This document shows positions 33,229 through 42,734 of a DNA stretch of 51,061 bases, piece by piece. The notes beneath the pieces are model-generated. The model saw nothing but the letters and a program-made list of their open reading frames with translations, had not been told where the DNA came from and ran no database searches. How positions within the stretch are numbered: position 1 is the stretch's first letter; each line of letters opens with the position of its first letter. The DNA lies in the NCBI GenBank assembly GCA_945883755.1, contig CAMCXX010000006.1, positions 1-51,061 of the forward strand, in the 5' to 3' direction. The position numbers and the translations under genes were made by a program. Source of the DNA: Bifidobacterium breve (lineage in GTDB: Bacteria; Actinomycetota; Actinomycetes; Nanopelagicales; Nanopelagicaceae).

Positions 33229-35394
33229 TTACTCTGCCGGAGCTGGTGCTACGCCGTTGATACGTGGAATTCTAAATTGGGTTAACTCACCAGTTACATG
33301 ATCTCGGGCAGTTAAAGTGCCAAGTGAAATGGAGATTGGTGCAACTATCCGGTTTGTAACCCCACCATTTGTATCTGCATAAGAGATCATTAATGAACTT
33401 TGCTCTTCAATGTATTGATTAATCAAAGCTAAAGTTTCATTAGCGGTTGTGCCAGGCACAATTGGTGTTATCTTTTTTGATCTATCTCCAGTTTTAACTG
33501 TTTTAACAGCGGATAAAACAATTGAATCCTTTGGGGTAGTGAAATCACTAATAATTCTTGGTGGCTTAGGTCTTGATTTTGCTCTCCGAAGATTTGGCTG
33601 TGAAAGTAGAACACCACCTGCATTCTCTGCTGCTGGCAGGTAACCAAACTCTCGCAGCTCACCAATTACCTCTGTTAACTCAAACTCAGAGATTAAAACT
33701 GTTGGCGCGATCTTTCTAAATCTTAAATGTTCACATTTTTTATCATGCAAAATTTGAGAGACGATAGATTCATCTTCACACCGAATGTAAGAGTGAGATT
33801 GTCCGACTCGCAATCGACCATGGCGTTTTGCAATATCTGCAATTAGATAATCAAGTGGCTGTGGCATTGGTGTCTTTGAAATCTTGGTTAAAAATGTTTT
33901 TATCTGATCACCAGTCTTGCCATGATCCAAGCCACGTCTAACTGATGCTTCACTAAAGCGATAAACAGTTGCACCACCACGGCTTTCAATATCGGCCAGA
34001 GTTCCCATTTCAGCAGCTAACTCAGCGGTTAGTGGACCTGGGGCAACAGCGCTGTTATCTGCCTGAATTAAAATGTGATCTACTGGTTTTGGAAGTGCAC
34101 TTTCAATCTGTAATACCTCTTGATTAGTAATTAGATTTTTACCATAAGTTGAAATTCCACCTTGGCCAGTAATTCCTAACCACTCCGCCTCACGGATATT
34201 CCACTCAATAAAATCATTGTTAGCTCGTTGCGGATTTAACCATTTAACAATTGATTGTAAGGAGGAGATATCTGGTGCGATCTCTGGATTTTCTAAAAGA
34301 ACTTTTAAGGTGCTTTGTTTAACTAATCCAACTCCGGCTCGATCAAGTTCAGGACCTAACGGGGCAATACTCTTCTCTGAGTTTTTACCAATCAAGCCAG
34401 CAACTCGTGAACTTTCTAGCCAAAGTACAGTTAAGGAGTACCAACGCTCCTCTGGATCTTTGGTTAGCCATAAATCAAAGGCAGATGTTGGCAGGATTTG
34501 ATCATCTGGATCAATCACTAATAAACCACCCAGATAGCAAAGCTCTGCGATAAAGCCAGCGCAACTCTCATCAACACCAATATGTTCTGCGATTCTCTTT
34601 AAATCTCTAACACCGATGCCGCCGGTTCGCAGCGCAGTTGGTGGTTCATCGGAGAGGTTATGAAGTAACTCTTCACACCATCGCAAAATAGTTGAGATAT
34701 TTGCGATCGCTGCTAAATCAATCTGTTTTTGAGAGAGCTTTTTACCAATTAATTTTGGTGGACTGACACTTAACTCTTTATGCACCTTGCCACCACGCAA
34801 CTTAATTCCAAACTCTCGCGGTAGAGCAACGGTGTGTGAATCCATCGGAATTAAAATATTATTTTCTAACAACCAACCAATTGCAGCACCTGGTTTTTTT
34901 ATATCAGTTATCTGGCCACGTGGTGGACCCCAAGTTAATTTTGCAAGCACCGGCTCTGAGCTTTTTGGTACCGCAGTTAACATACTTAAATCAGCTTTAC
35001 CTGGAAAGATAGGACCGAGCCCAGCTGGTTCATCACCAATCAATAACTTTAGATTTGTCGGAGCGCGATACTTTTCACCATCTTTATAAATCAATCCCAA
35101 CTGCCACAGATGCTCAAGTGCAAAGGTGGTTTCAGCGCTGGTCACTGCTACTAACTCAGATTTCTTAAATGAATCAGAGATGGCGCAGATCGCTTCAACA
35201 ATTTGATACTGCCAAAGATTTAAGGAGTCTAAGGCGCGAACCAATGATGGTGTTGAATTTGCTCTTGCCGCTAGCGCTGAAAAATCATTTGGTACTGGAG
35301 TTAATAAATCTGGGCGCAATCTAAATAACGCAGCTAGATCCTGCTCTGAACGAGAACGTAACTCATCAGCAAAAGAGGGGATGATAGTTAACAT
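33229..35394 (-). CDS. Helicase-associated protein, partner of XPB (Rv0862c type)
   Basis: A 721-residue protein of the actinobacterial 'XPB/Ssl2-like helicase-associated domain' family, which in mycobacteria sits directly beside the XPB helicase gene. The middle (about residues 390-560) holds the conserved IQADNSAVAPGPL and DIESRGGATVYRFSEASVRR blocks. The stretch around 525-545 (DIAKRHGRLRVGQSHSYIRC) resembles the XPB N-terminal domain. The C-terminus has a WYL-like element (SSLMISYADTNGGVTNRIVAP), a sensor fold for ligand or nucleic acid. No Walker motifs are seen, so it is an accessory factor, not a helicase. Here an M20 peptidase gene intervenes. Confidence 0.82.
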   Translation of the reverse strand: MLTIIPSFADELRSRSEQDLAALFRLRPDLLTPVPNDFSALAARANSTPSLVRALDSLNLWQYQIVEAICAISDSFKKSELVAVTSAETTFALEHLWQLGLIYKDGEKYRAPTNLKLLIGDEPAGLGPIFPGKADLSMLTAVPKSSEPVLAKLTWGPPRGQITDIKKPGAAIGWLLENNILIPMDSHTVALPREFGIKLRGGKVHKELSVSPPKLIGKKLSQKQIDLAAIANISTILRWCEELLHNLSDEPPTALRTGGIGVRDLKRIAEHIGVDESCAGFIAELCYLGGLLVIDPDDQILPTSAFDLWLTKDPEERWYSLTVLWLESSRVAGLIGKNSEKSIAPLGPELDRAGVGLVKQSTLKVLLENPEIAPDISSLQSIVKWLNPQRANNDFIEWNIREAEWLGITGQGGISTYGKNLITNQEVLQIESALPKPVDHILIQADNSAVAPGPLTAELAAEMGTLADIESRGGATVYRFSEASVRRGLDHGKTGDQIKTFLTKISKTPMPQPLDYLIADIAKRHGRLRVGQSHSYIRCEDESIVSQILHDKKCEHLRFRKIAPTVLISEFELTEVIGELREFGYLPAAENAGGVLLSQPNLRRAKSRPKPPRIISDFTTPKDSIVLSAVKTVKTGDRSKKITPIVPGTTANETLALINQYIEEQSSLMISYADTNGGVTNRIVAPISISLGTLTARDHVTGELTQFRIPRINGVAPAPAE

Positions 35395-35437
35395 AACTGG
35401 CTTACTTTACTCGGGTTTTAGATGTGCAATTACTGCT

Positions 35438-36208
35438 TTACTTGCCAGAGCGCTTTCGTGGAGAGAGCAACATTGCGCTAGCGGCGATTCGGCCTGCGAT
35501 TGGTCCAAAAAATTTCTTGATTTTGCGGGCCTTACGAAAATCATAAACTGGCCAATTATCTCGATACGCCCGGATCTCTAACAAGGTATCGGGATTTATT
35601 GCACATGGATTTCCCACACTTTCCAGTAATGGAAAATCATGGTGGGAGTCAGAGTAGGCGAAGGAGTTTTTCAAATCGATATTTCGATCTTTGGCTAACT
35701 CTTTAATTGCGGTTGCTTTAGCCGCTCCATGTAAAAGTGAGCCAATAATTTTTCCAGTGTACTTTCCATTTTTTATCTCAGCTTTTGTTCCTAGGGCGCC
35801 AGTAAATCCCAATCGCTTTGCGATTAAGTTAGCCATATCAACTGGGGTGGCGGTTACTAACCAAACCTCCTCGCTTTGCGCAAGATGGCGTAGTGCGATT
35901 TCAACAGTGCCCTGCCAAATTGCAGGTGAGACATACTCTTCATAGATTTCATTTCCGATTACTTCGATCTTTTTAACATCATGGCCTTTAATAAATTCAC
36001 AGGCAGCATTCTGAAATCTTTCAATCTCTGATTTATTCTCTTTTCCCGTAAGGCGATACCTTAAATTTGCCAGCACAAAGGCGGAAACATCTCGCTTGGA
36101 GAAGAAGCCTCGTTGATACATGCCTCGACCTAAGAAAAAGAGGGTAGATCCTTTTAATAAGGTGTTATCGACATCAAAGAAGGCAACACCTTTTTTAGTG
36201 AGCGCCAT
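35438..36208 (-). CDS. HAD-IB family hydrolase (SerB-like phosphatase)
   Basis: A 256-residue HAD-superfamily phosphatase. Motif I is FFDVDNTLLKGST with nucleophile D12 and acid D14. Motif II Thr/Ser is in WLVTATP, and motifs III/IV are in AYSDSHHDFPLLESVGNP. The Mycobacterium/Streptomyces homologues (SerB/CicA type) lie next to the glutaredoxin-rex-hemA genes; a glutaredoxin-like gene is 5 kb away here. It may dephosphorylate phosphoserine or a lipid/sugar phosphate. The C-terminal hydrophobic-basic tail could touch the membrane. ATG 36208 is preceded by TAGGGT at six bases. Confidence 0.9.
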   Translation of the reverse strand: MALTKKGVAFFDVDNTLLKGSTLFFLGRGMYQRGFFSKRDVSAFVLANLRYRLTGKENKSEIERFQNAACEFIKGHDVKKIEVIGNEIYEEYVSPAIWQGTVEIALRHLAQSEEVWLVTATPVDMANLIAKRLGFTGALGTKAEIKNGKYTGKIIGSLLHGAAKATAIKELAKDRNIDLKNSFAYSDSHHDFPLLESVGNPCAINPDTLLEIRAYRDNWPVYDFRKARKIKKFFGPIAGRIAASAMLLSPRKRSGK

Positions 36209-36214
36209 ATCACT

Positions 36215-36220
36215 ACCCTA
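36215..36220 (-). promoter_or_regulatory. Putative -10 box of the HAD-IB gene (leaderless)
   Basis: TAGGGT on the minus strand lies six bases (AGTGAT) before ATG 36208. It shares a 50-base gap with the divergent phosphatase/cytochrome c operon promoter. Confidence 0.45.
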
Positions 36221-36246
36221 GCGATAAGAGCTTAATTAACCCGCTT

Positions 36247-36252
36247 TATACT
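36247..36252 (+). promoter_or_regulatory. Putative -10 box of the cytochrome c maturation operon (leaderless)
   Basis: TATACT, close to the consensus TATAAT, lies six bases before ATG 36259. This is the best-formed of the leaderless-type boxes in the window. Confidence 0.5.
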
Positions 36253-36258
36253 TATGCA

Positions 36259-36882
36259 ATGGCACAAACAATTCACTTTGTCAGGCATGGTGAAGTATTT
36301 AATCCAGAGAAAATACTTTATGGCCGGCAGCCTGGTTGGCGATTAAGTGAACGTGGTCAAGAGATGGCGCAGGTAATCGGAGATTGGTCCGCCGCATTAT
36401 CACTTGGTGCAATTCACTCCTCACCAATGCAAAGAGCAAAAGAGACTGTGGCACCGATTATTGCTAAACATAATTTGCCATTAGCGATAGATGATAATTT
36501 GATTGAAGCTGGAAATATTTTTGAGGGTAAGAAATTTGAATTAGGAAATGGTCTACTCAAACATCCACAAATGTGGCGCTACTTATGGAACCCATGGCGG
36601 CCATCTTGGGGAGAACCTTATGAAGAGTTGATCTCTCGAATGTTGAAGGCATTATTTTTCGCCAGAGATAATGCAGGGGATAAGGATGCAATCTGCGTCT
36701 CGCATCAATTACCAATTTGGATTTTAAGATCTGCGGTCGAAGGTCGGCGCTTACTGCATGATCCAAGAAAGCGTGAGTGCACATTGGCCTCGGTAACCTC
36801 CTTTCATTTAGATAAAGAGGGCATGATCGAATCTGTCTCATACTCCGAGCCGGCCAGACATTTACTACCGGCAAAAAAATGA
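36259..36882 (+). CDS. Histidine phosphatase family protein (phosphoglycerate mutase-like)
   Basis: A 207-residue member of the histidine phosphatase superfamily with the N-terminal catalytic FVRHGE (H10) and the second-shell HSSPMQRAKET. The late His block is CVSHQLPI. It is not glycolytic mutase by context: in mycobacteria the same gene (Rv0525) leads the cytochrome c maturation genes resA-ccdA-resB-ccsA, exactly as here. It may be a regulatory or metabolite phosphatase; no substrate is known. It overlaps the thioredoxin-like gene by four bases (ATGA). Confidence 0.9.
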   Translation: MAQTIHFVRHGEVFNPEKILYGRQPGWRLSERGQEMAQVIGDWSAALSLGAIHSSPMQRAKETVAPIIAKHNLPLAIDDNLIEAGNIFEGKKFELGNGLLKHPQMWRYLWNPWRPSWGEPYEELISRMLKALFFARDNAGDKDAICVSHQLPIWILRSAVEGRRLLHDPRKRECTLASVTSFHLDKEGMIESVSYSEPARHLLPAKK

Positions 36883-37418
36883 GATTCATTACCTTACTTC
36901 TTTCAACCGTCTTATTAGCTGGTTGCAGCACAGGTGGTATTGCAGCACCAGATGAGATCTCATTTGTTGGCGGAAGTGGTAACTCAACCTTTATTGATAT
37001 TGATGATCGACAAGAAGCACCAGTAATTTCAGGTGAGCTCTTAGATGGCACAAATAAAACATTGGTGAAGGATCAAGTAAAGGTAATAAATGTATGGGCA
37101 TCATGGTGTGCACCATGTCGAGCAGAAGCACCATTGCTTCAAGAGTTTTCAATTCAATATCCAGGGGTGCAATTTGCCGGAATCTTAACTAGAGATAATC
37201 TCTCATCAGCTCGAGTTTTTTATGAGAATTTTGGTCTAACCTATCCAACCTTTGTAGATGATGCTTTATTAATTGGTTTCAGAGGCTCCTTAATTCCAAA
37301 TGCAATCCCAACAACTATAATTATTGATAAAAATAATATGGTAGCTGTAAGAATTAGTGGTCTGGTAACAGTCGGTGCTTTTCGTGATTTACTAAATAAA
37401 ATATTGGCAGAGAAGTAA
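36879..37418 (+). CDS. TlpA/ResA-type thioredoxin-like lipoprotein
   Basis: A 179-residue extracytoplasmic thiol-disulfide protein. The lipobox LLAGC ends at C16, so it is probably lipid-anchored outside. The thioredoxin motif is WASWCAPC (C77, C80) and the cis-Pro lies in NAIPTTIIID. In system II cytochrome c maturation this protein reduces the heme-binding CxxCH cysteines of apocytochromes, using electrons from CcdA. It overlaps the phosphatase gene by four bases and ccdA by one (TAATG). Confidence 0.93.
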   Translation: MRFITLLLSTVLLAGCSTGGIAAPDEISFVGGSGNSTFIDIDDRQEAPVISGELLDGTNKTLVKDQVKVINVWASWCAPCRAEAPLLQEFSIQYPGVQFAGILTRDNLSSARVFYENFGLTYPTFVDDALLIGFRGSLIPNAIPTTIIIDKNNMVAVRISGLVTVGAFRDLLNKILAEK

Positions 37419-38149
37419 TGCGCGATTTCTTTATTACCCAGGTCTTCCAGGGAAATTTATTAAGCGCCATGTTGGTCTCGATGATTGCCGGCGTTATCTC
37501 CTTCTTCTCCCCATGTGTTATTCCATTAGTTCCTGGGTATCTCTCATATGCATCGGGCATGAGTGCAACTAAATCACGCAGTCGAGTCTTGCTCGGTTCA
37601 ATTCTCTTTGTCTCTGGCTTCACCATCTTATTTATCTCCTATGGTGTTTTATTTGGTGGGCTTGGTTCGCAAATTGCGCAAAATAGTAGATTGTTATCAA
37701 TCTTTCTTGGTATCTTCACAATCGGTCTAGGTATTGTCTTTTTATTTACTGAGAAGTTCTACCGATCATTTAAACCAAACTTTAAAACCCGCACCGGGTT
37801 GCTAAGTGCACCATTACTTGGTTTAGCTTTTGGACTTGGGTGGACGCCATGTATTGGGCCGACACTAGGCGCAGTACAAGTTCTGGCATTTCAAAGTGCG
37901 ACCGCTCAACGAGGTGCGATTTTGTCCGCTGCCTACTGTGTTGGTTTAGGCGCCCCATTTATTTTATTAGGTTGGTTTATGGACAGAGCAGAACCATTTA
38001 GAAGATTTATTGCTAAGCGCGGAAATGTAATTACTAAAATTGGTGGCAGTTTATTAATTTTAATTGGTGTGCTGCAGGTTAGCGATGCTTGGGATTATTT
38101 AATGAGTTTAATTAGAGGTTTAATTGATGGCTTTATTCCGGTTTTATAA
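37418..38149 (+). CDS. ccdA: Cytochrome c biogenesis protein CcdA
   Basis: A 243-residue membrane protein with six predicted helices that moves electrons from cytoplasmic thioredoxin to ResA-type proteins. The two active cysteines are C33 in SFFSPCVIPLVPGYLSY and C145 in LGWTPCIGPTLG, the mirrored repeat typical of the DsbD/CcdA family. It shares one base with the upstream gene and abuts resB with no gap. Confidence 0.95.
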   Translation: MRDFFITQVFQGNLLSAMLVSMIAGVISFFSPCVIPLVPGYLSYASGMSATKSRSRVLLGSILFVSGFTILFISYGVLFGGLGSQIAQNSRLLSIFLGIFTIGLGIVFLFTEKFYRSFKPNFKTRTGLLSAPLLGLAFGLGWTPCIGPTLGAVQVLAFQSATAQRGAILSAAYCVGLGAPFILLGWFMDRAEPFRRFIAKRGNVITKIGGSLLILIGVLQVSDAWDYLMSLIRGLIDGFIPVL

Positions 38150-39598
38150 ATGAGCACCTACTTAGATAGTCGATCTTTTTTGCGATGGGGCTGGCGCCAG
38201 TTAACCAGCATGCGTACTGCGTTAATCCTGTTATTACTGCTGGGTGTAGCCGCAATTCCTGGCTCATTATTTCCGCAACGTACACAAAACCCAATGCAGG
38301 TGCGTCAATACTTCATTGATAATCCAGAGCTAGCACCATGGCTAGATCGTTTAAAACTGTTCGAGGTATTTAGCTCTCCATGGTTTAGTGCTATTTACCT
38401 ACTGCTGTTTATCTCACTCATTGGGTGTGTTTTGCCAAGAAGTATTGATCATGCAAAAAATATCTTTGCTAAACCACCACTTACGCCAAAGTATTTAGAT
38501 CGGATGGAACACTTTACTGAGATTAAAAAGGTTGATCTAGATTTAGTTGAAGCTTATTTACGGAAAAAACATTATCGAATTAGGCGAGATAGCAATTCAA
38601 TATCTGCTGAAAAGGGGTATTTGCGCGAGAGCGGAAATCTCTTATTTCACCTCTCGTTAGTACTTATTTTAATTGCAGTTGGTGTGGGCTCACTCTTTGG
38701 CATGAGAGGTGACTCAATAATTAATGTGGGAGAGCGGTTTGTGAATACCCCAACCTCTTATGATTCAGTTGGATTTGGAAAGTATCAATCAGAGAGTACT
38801 TTAAAACCATTTTCGATAACAGCCACCAAATTTGTGGCAACTTATGATCCAGCTACAAATGCGCCAATTGATTACGAGTTAACGGTAAAAGTGGCATATC
38901 CCTTTGGCGGTACAGAGCGAAGTGAAGTTATTAAGGTAAACCAACCACTTTCATTTGGCAGTACAAATGTTTACTTACAAGCTAATGGCTATTCACCAAC
39001 GGTAATTGTGCGAGATAAGAGTGGCAAGGTTGTCTTTGATGGACCAACTACATTTTTGCCGCAGGATGGAAATTTAACTTCAATTGGATCAATTAAGGTG
39101 CCAGATATGTCACCACAAATAGGTTTTGTTTCATCATTTTTACCAACAGCTGATCGAGATGAGATTCGTGGCGGCTTCTCTTCATATCCAGAGGTGTTAG
39201 ATCCCAGATTGCTCTTTGCAGTTTGGAAGGGAGATTTAGGTTTAAACACCGGAGTTCCACAATCAGTTTATCGAATTGATACAAGTGAGATGGAGCGAAT
39301 TGGATTGAAGGCGTTAGTACTTAATGAAACATATGATTTTGGTGAGGGCAGCATCACATTTACTGGCTGGAAATCCTGGGTTAATCTACAAATCGTAGAT
39401 GATCCCGGAAAGGGTTTTGCATTACTTGGTGCAATACTTGCGATACTTGGATTACTTATCTCTTTGTTCACCAGACAACGTCGAGTTTGGATTAAACAAG
39501 GAAGAAAAACACAGGTAGCAGGATTAGCAAAAAATGGAATACCAGGGTTAGAAGAAGAGATAGCAGCGCTGATTAAGGGAGTAAGTAATGACAAGTAG
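38150..39598 (+). CDS. resB: Cytochrome c biogenesis protein ResB
   Basis: A 482-residue heme-handling protein of the system II synthase. Membrane segments lie near residues 23-38, 76-95, 165-185 and 425-445, with a large extracytoplasmic domain between the third and the last. N-terminal SMRTALILLLLLGVAAIPGS (start and end of the block) and PQRTQNP are ResB signatures. The heme-binding His pattern in the helices is not obvious by eye. It overlaps ccsA by 11 bases, supporting coupled synthesis of the ResB-CcsA complex. Confidence 0.93.
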   Translation: MSTYLDSRSFLRWGWRQLTSMRTALILLLLLGVAAIPGSLFPQRTQNPMQVRQYFIDNPELAPWLDRLKLFEVFSSPWFSAIYLLLFISLIGCVLPRSIDHAKNIFAKPPLTPKYLDRMEHFTEIKKVDLDLVEAYLRKKHYRIRRDSNSISAEKGYLRESGNLLFHLSLVLILIAVGVGSLFGMRGDSIINVGERFVNTPTSYDSVGFGKYQSESTLKPFSITATKFVATYDPATNAPIDYELTVKVAYPFGGTERSEVIKVNQPLSFGSTNVYLQANGYSPTVIVRDKSGKVVFDGPTTFLPQDGNLTSIGSIKVPDMSPQIGFVSSFLPTADRDEIRGGFSSYPEVLDPRLLFAVWKGDLGLNTGVPQSVYRIDTSEMERIGLKALVLNETYDFGEGSITFTGWKSWVNLQIVDDPGKGFALLGAILAILGLLISLFTRQRRVWIKQGRKTQVAGLAKNGIPGLEEEIAALIKGVSNDK

Positions 39599-40487
39599 GA
39601 CAGCAGCTCTACTCTCAAATGATTTAGTTTATGCATCGATGGCGATATTTGCGCTCGCCTTTCTTGCTCATGCAATTGAGGTTGCTTGGTCGGTTAAGGC
39701 GCCAGTTAAAGGAAGTAATAAAACTAAATTAGATTTTAACCGCACCGCACGAGCTGGACGCATTGGTAGCGCCATGATGATTTTGGCTTTTCTCTTATTA
39801 TTTGTTGGCGTAGTACTTCGAGGCATCTCTGCAGATCGCGTGCCGTGGGGAAATATGTATGAGTTCTCAATTACCGGTGCGCTGGCATTTACCGCTGCCT
39901 ACTTATTTGTGTTAAAGAAGTACGAGTTAAGGTGGCTTGGACTACCAGTTTCAATCTCAGTCTTATTAACCCTCGGAACCGCAGTCACGATTTTATATGT
40001 TCCAAGCGCACCATTAGTTCCCGCCTTGAAATCTATTTGGTTAACAATTCACGTATCTACTGCGATTATTTCTGGCGGAGTTTTTTTACTGGCAAACTGT
40101 ATTGCCGCAGCGTATTTAATTATTGAGAAGTATGAAAAAAGTACTGGTCGACCACGGTGGGCAATTAAATTACCAACACTAGAAGTCTTAGACACTTTGT
40201 CATACCGATTAGTTGCCTTAGTTTTTCCACTTTGGACCTTCTCTGTAATCGCAGGTGCAATCTGGGCAGAGGCAGCCTGGGGTAGATACTGGGGTTGGGA
40301 TCCAAAAGAGACTTGGGCATTTATTACTTGGGTTGCCTACGCCGCTTACCTGCATGCCCGTGTAACAGTTGGTTGGCGAGGCCGAAAAGCAGCTTGGCTA
40401 TGTTTATTTGCGGGATCAACCTTTTTATTTAATTATGTTTATATAAATATTTGGGGAACAGGTAAACACACCTACAGCGGACTTTAA
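39588..40487 (+). CDS. Cytochrome c biogenesis protein CcsA/CcsB (heme exporter-ligase)
   Basis: A 299-residue membrane protein with about eight helices. The tryptophan-rich WWD-type motif is WGRYWGWDPKETWAFITW (around residues 228-246), which binds heme outside the membrane. External ligand histidines lie in the LTIHVSTAI segment, in YLHARV and in GTGKHTYSG. With ResB it delivers heme and ligates it to apocytochrome c. The gene starts inside resB. Its stop abuts the stop of the convergent PLDc_N gene with no intervening base. Confidence 0.94.
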   Translation: MTSRTAALLSNDLVYASMAIFALAFLAHAIEVAWSVKAPVKGSNKTKLDFNRTARAGRIGSAMMILAFLLLFVGVVLRGISADRVPWGNMYEFSITGALAFTAAYLFVLKKYELRWLGLPVSISVLLTLGTAVTILYVPSAPLVPALKSIWLTIHVSTAIISGGVFLLANCIAAAYLIIEKYEKSTGRPRWAIKLPTLEVLDTLSYRLVALVFPLWTFSVIAGAIWAEAAWGRYWGWDPKETWAFITWVAYAAYLHARVTVGWRGRKAAWLCLFAGSTFLFNYVYINIWGTGKHTYSGL

Positions 40488-40745
40488 TTAAAGTTTGCGC
40501 AAGAAATCTGGATCATCATCTGGCGGGATTATCCGACGTGGCGGCCTTCTGCCATTTCCAGATCTTTTTGGTCTACCGATAACAAACCAAAGTATTGCTG
40601 CAATTGGGGGGATCGGAACAAAAAACATTCCTAATAAGTACGCCCACTTTGGACCTTTTCGAATTTTCTCTTGCGGCGTTACTGCACAATCAACAAAGGC
40701 GTAGATCACAAAGATAATTACCGCAATTAATAAAAACCGAAGCAT
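40488..40745 (-). CDS. Small PLDc_N-domain membrane protein
   Basis: An 85-residue protein with two membrane helices (about residues 3-21 and 34-56) and a basic, Pro/Arg-rich tail. The pattern AFVDCAVTPQEKIR...KWAYLLGMFFVPIPPIAAILWFVIGRP is the phospholipase D nuclease N-terminal (cardiolipase-N) domain (quoted as AFVDCAVTP then ILWFVIGRP). Such proteins lie near men genes in many Actinobacteria. Function is unknown; no catalytic HKD motif is present. Confidence 0.85.
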   Translation of the reverse strand: MLRFLLIAVIIFVIYAFVDCAVTPQEKIRKGPKWAYLLGMFFVPIPPIAAILWFVIGRPKRSGNGRRPPRRIIPPDDDPDFLRKL

Positions 40746-40762
40746 GGCTTAATTCTAACTTG

Positions 40763-41611
40763 TTAAAGAAAAAGCGCCAGACCAAGTGTGAAGGAGAGCA
40801 GAAGTTGCAGGCGGGCGGTACGAATTAGCATCGGAATCAGATCAAGGCCCGTCAAGCCCTGCAGGACACGGCGGATATTACTTATGGTCAGTGGCAACCA
40901 AATCAGGGTTAGAAGTGCAAATGAGTTAAAGGTGTAGGCGTAGACACAGATTATCTGTGCGATTACCATCAATCCCACATAAAAGTATCTGGTTTTTCTA
41001 TCCCCGATTCGAACCGCCATGGTTCGCTTGTTGGCTAATTTATCTAGAGGTAGATCACGTAGATTATTCATTACCAATATCGCACAAGCTAAAGCACCAA
41101 TTGGTATGGATAACAAAATAGCCTGGGTATTTATTTCACCGCTTTGCACATAATTGCTACCAACAGTTGCGATAACGCCAAAGAAAATAAAGACAGATAA
41201 TTCGCCAAAGCCAAAGTAGCCGTATGGTTTAGCACCACCTGTGTATCCCCAGGCGGCCAAAATTGAGATCGCACCAATTGGGATCAACCAAAGAGTTGTT
41301 TGTAATGCCAGTACCAAACCAGCAACCGCTGCGATGGCTAAACAAATTAAAGCTGCAATCTTTACTGCTTTAGCGGTAGCTAGCTCACTGCCAACTAATC
41401 TAGTTGGGCCAACTCGATTTTTATCTGTACCTCGAACACCATCGCTGTAATCATTTGCATAATTAACCGCAATTTGAAGTGAGAGTGAGACGGTTAAGGC
41501 AAGTGCAGCTTTCAGCCAATTAATTTCAGTAGCTAGTGCGGTTCCGACAAGCACAGGTGAAATTGCAGCAGGTAAAGTTTTAGGGCGAGTACCCATTATC
41601 CATTTATTCAT
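40763..41611 (-). CDS. menA: 1,4-dihydroxy-2-naphthoate polyprenyltransferase
   Basis: UbiA-superfamily membrane enzyme that prenylates 1,4-dihydroxy-2-naphthoate to demethylmenaquinone. It has 282 residues and about eight or nine helices. The first Asp motif is NYANDYSDGVRGTDKNRVGP and the second NNLRDLPLDKLANKRT. The N-terminal RPKTLPAAISPVLVGTA is a MenA hallmark. It begins immediately after the menE stop with no gap, so both are cotranscribed. Confidence 0.95.
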   Translation of the reverse strand: MNKWIMGTRPKTLPAAISPVLVGTALATEINWLKAALALTVSLSLQIAVNYANDYSDGVRGTDKNRVGPTRLVGSELATAKAVKIAALICLAIAAVAGLVLALQTTLWLIPIGAISILAAWGYTGGAKPYGYFGFGELSVFIFFGVIATVGSNYVQSGEINTQAILLSIPIGALACAILVMNNLRDLPLDKLANKRTMAVRIGDRKTRYFYVGLMVIAQIICVYAYTFNSFALLTLIWLPLTISNIRRVLQGLTGLDLIPMLIRTARLQLLLSFTLGLALFL

Positions 41612-42679
41612 TTACTTTCCTAACGCTAACCTGATTGCTGCTTTGCGATCAACCTTACCTAATACACTCTTTGGCATCTCTTTAAAGATGTAAATTTCCT
41701 TAGGTGAGTTAATACCAGTTAACTTTTGTTGAGCATCGGCAAGAGAGATATTGGCGGTAACACCAAGACACAATCGCTCACCCCACTCTGCATCTGGTAA
41801 GCCAAAGGCGACCACCTCTTGTTCAGGAAAGTGCGAATTAAACAACCTTTCAATATTTACAAGTGAGATCTTCTCACCCCCAGAATTAATTACATCATCC
41901 ATCCGGCCCAGTACTTTTAATTTTCCATCGATCAACTCACCGATATCACTTGTTTGAAACCAACCATCAGCTGTCAATGATTGCCACAGTGCTGGATTGT
42001 TTAGGTAATTACTTGCCATCATCGGCGCCTTTAACTTAATCAAACCGGTTGCGTCAATATCGACTTCAACCCCATCCAATGGTTTTTGGTTATAGACACA
42101 ACCACCACACATCTCCGTCATGCCGTAGGTAGTTACCACCTTTACATGTTTATCAGCAGCAGCTTTTCTTAATGATTCAGTAATTGGCCCACCGCCAACT
42201 AAAACCGCCTCCGCTGCAGTTAGATGTTCAAGTAACTTTGGATCATTGTTCAGCGCTCGGTGTAGTTGAGTTGGAACAATTGAAATAAAATCAGCATCAA
42301 CATACTCAGCAACATTTCGATTATCAATAACCTTTGTTCCCAGCGCAGTAGCGCGAGCGATCACATTTAAGCCAGCGATGTGATTAGTTGGAATAAGTAA
42401 TGACCAGGAATCACCAGGGACGGCACCTAAGTATTTATGTGCTGCATTTGTTGATGCAATAAGTGCAGTGGTTGAAATTGCAACTGAGTTTGGTTGGCCA
42501 GTAGAGCCGGAAGTGTTAACAACTAAACAGGTATCGGCAGATAGATTTTTGTACTGCGTTGGGGTGGTGGAAAGTGCTGGCCCATCGCCAGTTATTGCAT
42601 CTGCGATTTTTTCTTGAAGTTGTGGGATTGACCACTCAGGAGTGATCGAGATTAAATCCCGCTTTTCAGTTTCTTCCAT
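41612..42679 (-). CDS. menE: o-Succinylbenzoate--CoA ligase (short form)
   Basis: Acyl-adenylating enzyme that activates o-succinylbenzoate for MenB. The 355-residue product is the compact actinobacterial form. Motifs are the P-loop-like [15 protein letters not shown], the adenylation [32 protein letters not shown] (core TSDIGEL) and the catalytic C-terminal Lys in [11 protein letters not shown]. It heads menE-menA on the minus strand, divergent from menB across 55 bases. Confidence 0.93.
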   Translation of the reverse strand: MEETEKRDLISITPEWSIPQLQEKIADAITGDGPALSTTPTQYKNLSADTCLVVNTSGSTGQPNSVAISTTALIASTNAAHKYLGAVPGDSWSLLIPTNHIAGLNVIARATALGTKVIDNRNVAEYVDADFISIVPTQLHRALNNDPKLLEHLTAAEAVLVGGGPITESLRKAAADKHVKVVTTYGMTEMCGGCVYNQKPLDGVEVDIDATGLIKLKAPMMASNYLNNPALWQSLTADGWFQTSDIGELIDGKLKVLGRMDDVINSGGEKISLVNIERLFNSHFPEQEVVAFGLPDAEWGERLCLGVTANISLADAQQKLTGINSPKEIYIFKEMPKSVLGKVDRKAAIRLALGK

Positions 42680-42734
42680 AATCTGCGTAGGCTATCTCTT
42701 ATATAAATCTCTAGCCCAACCCAGGAGTGTAATT

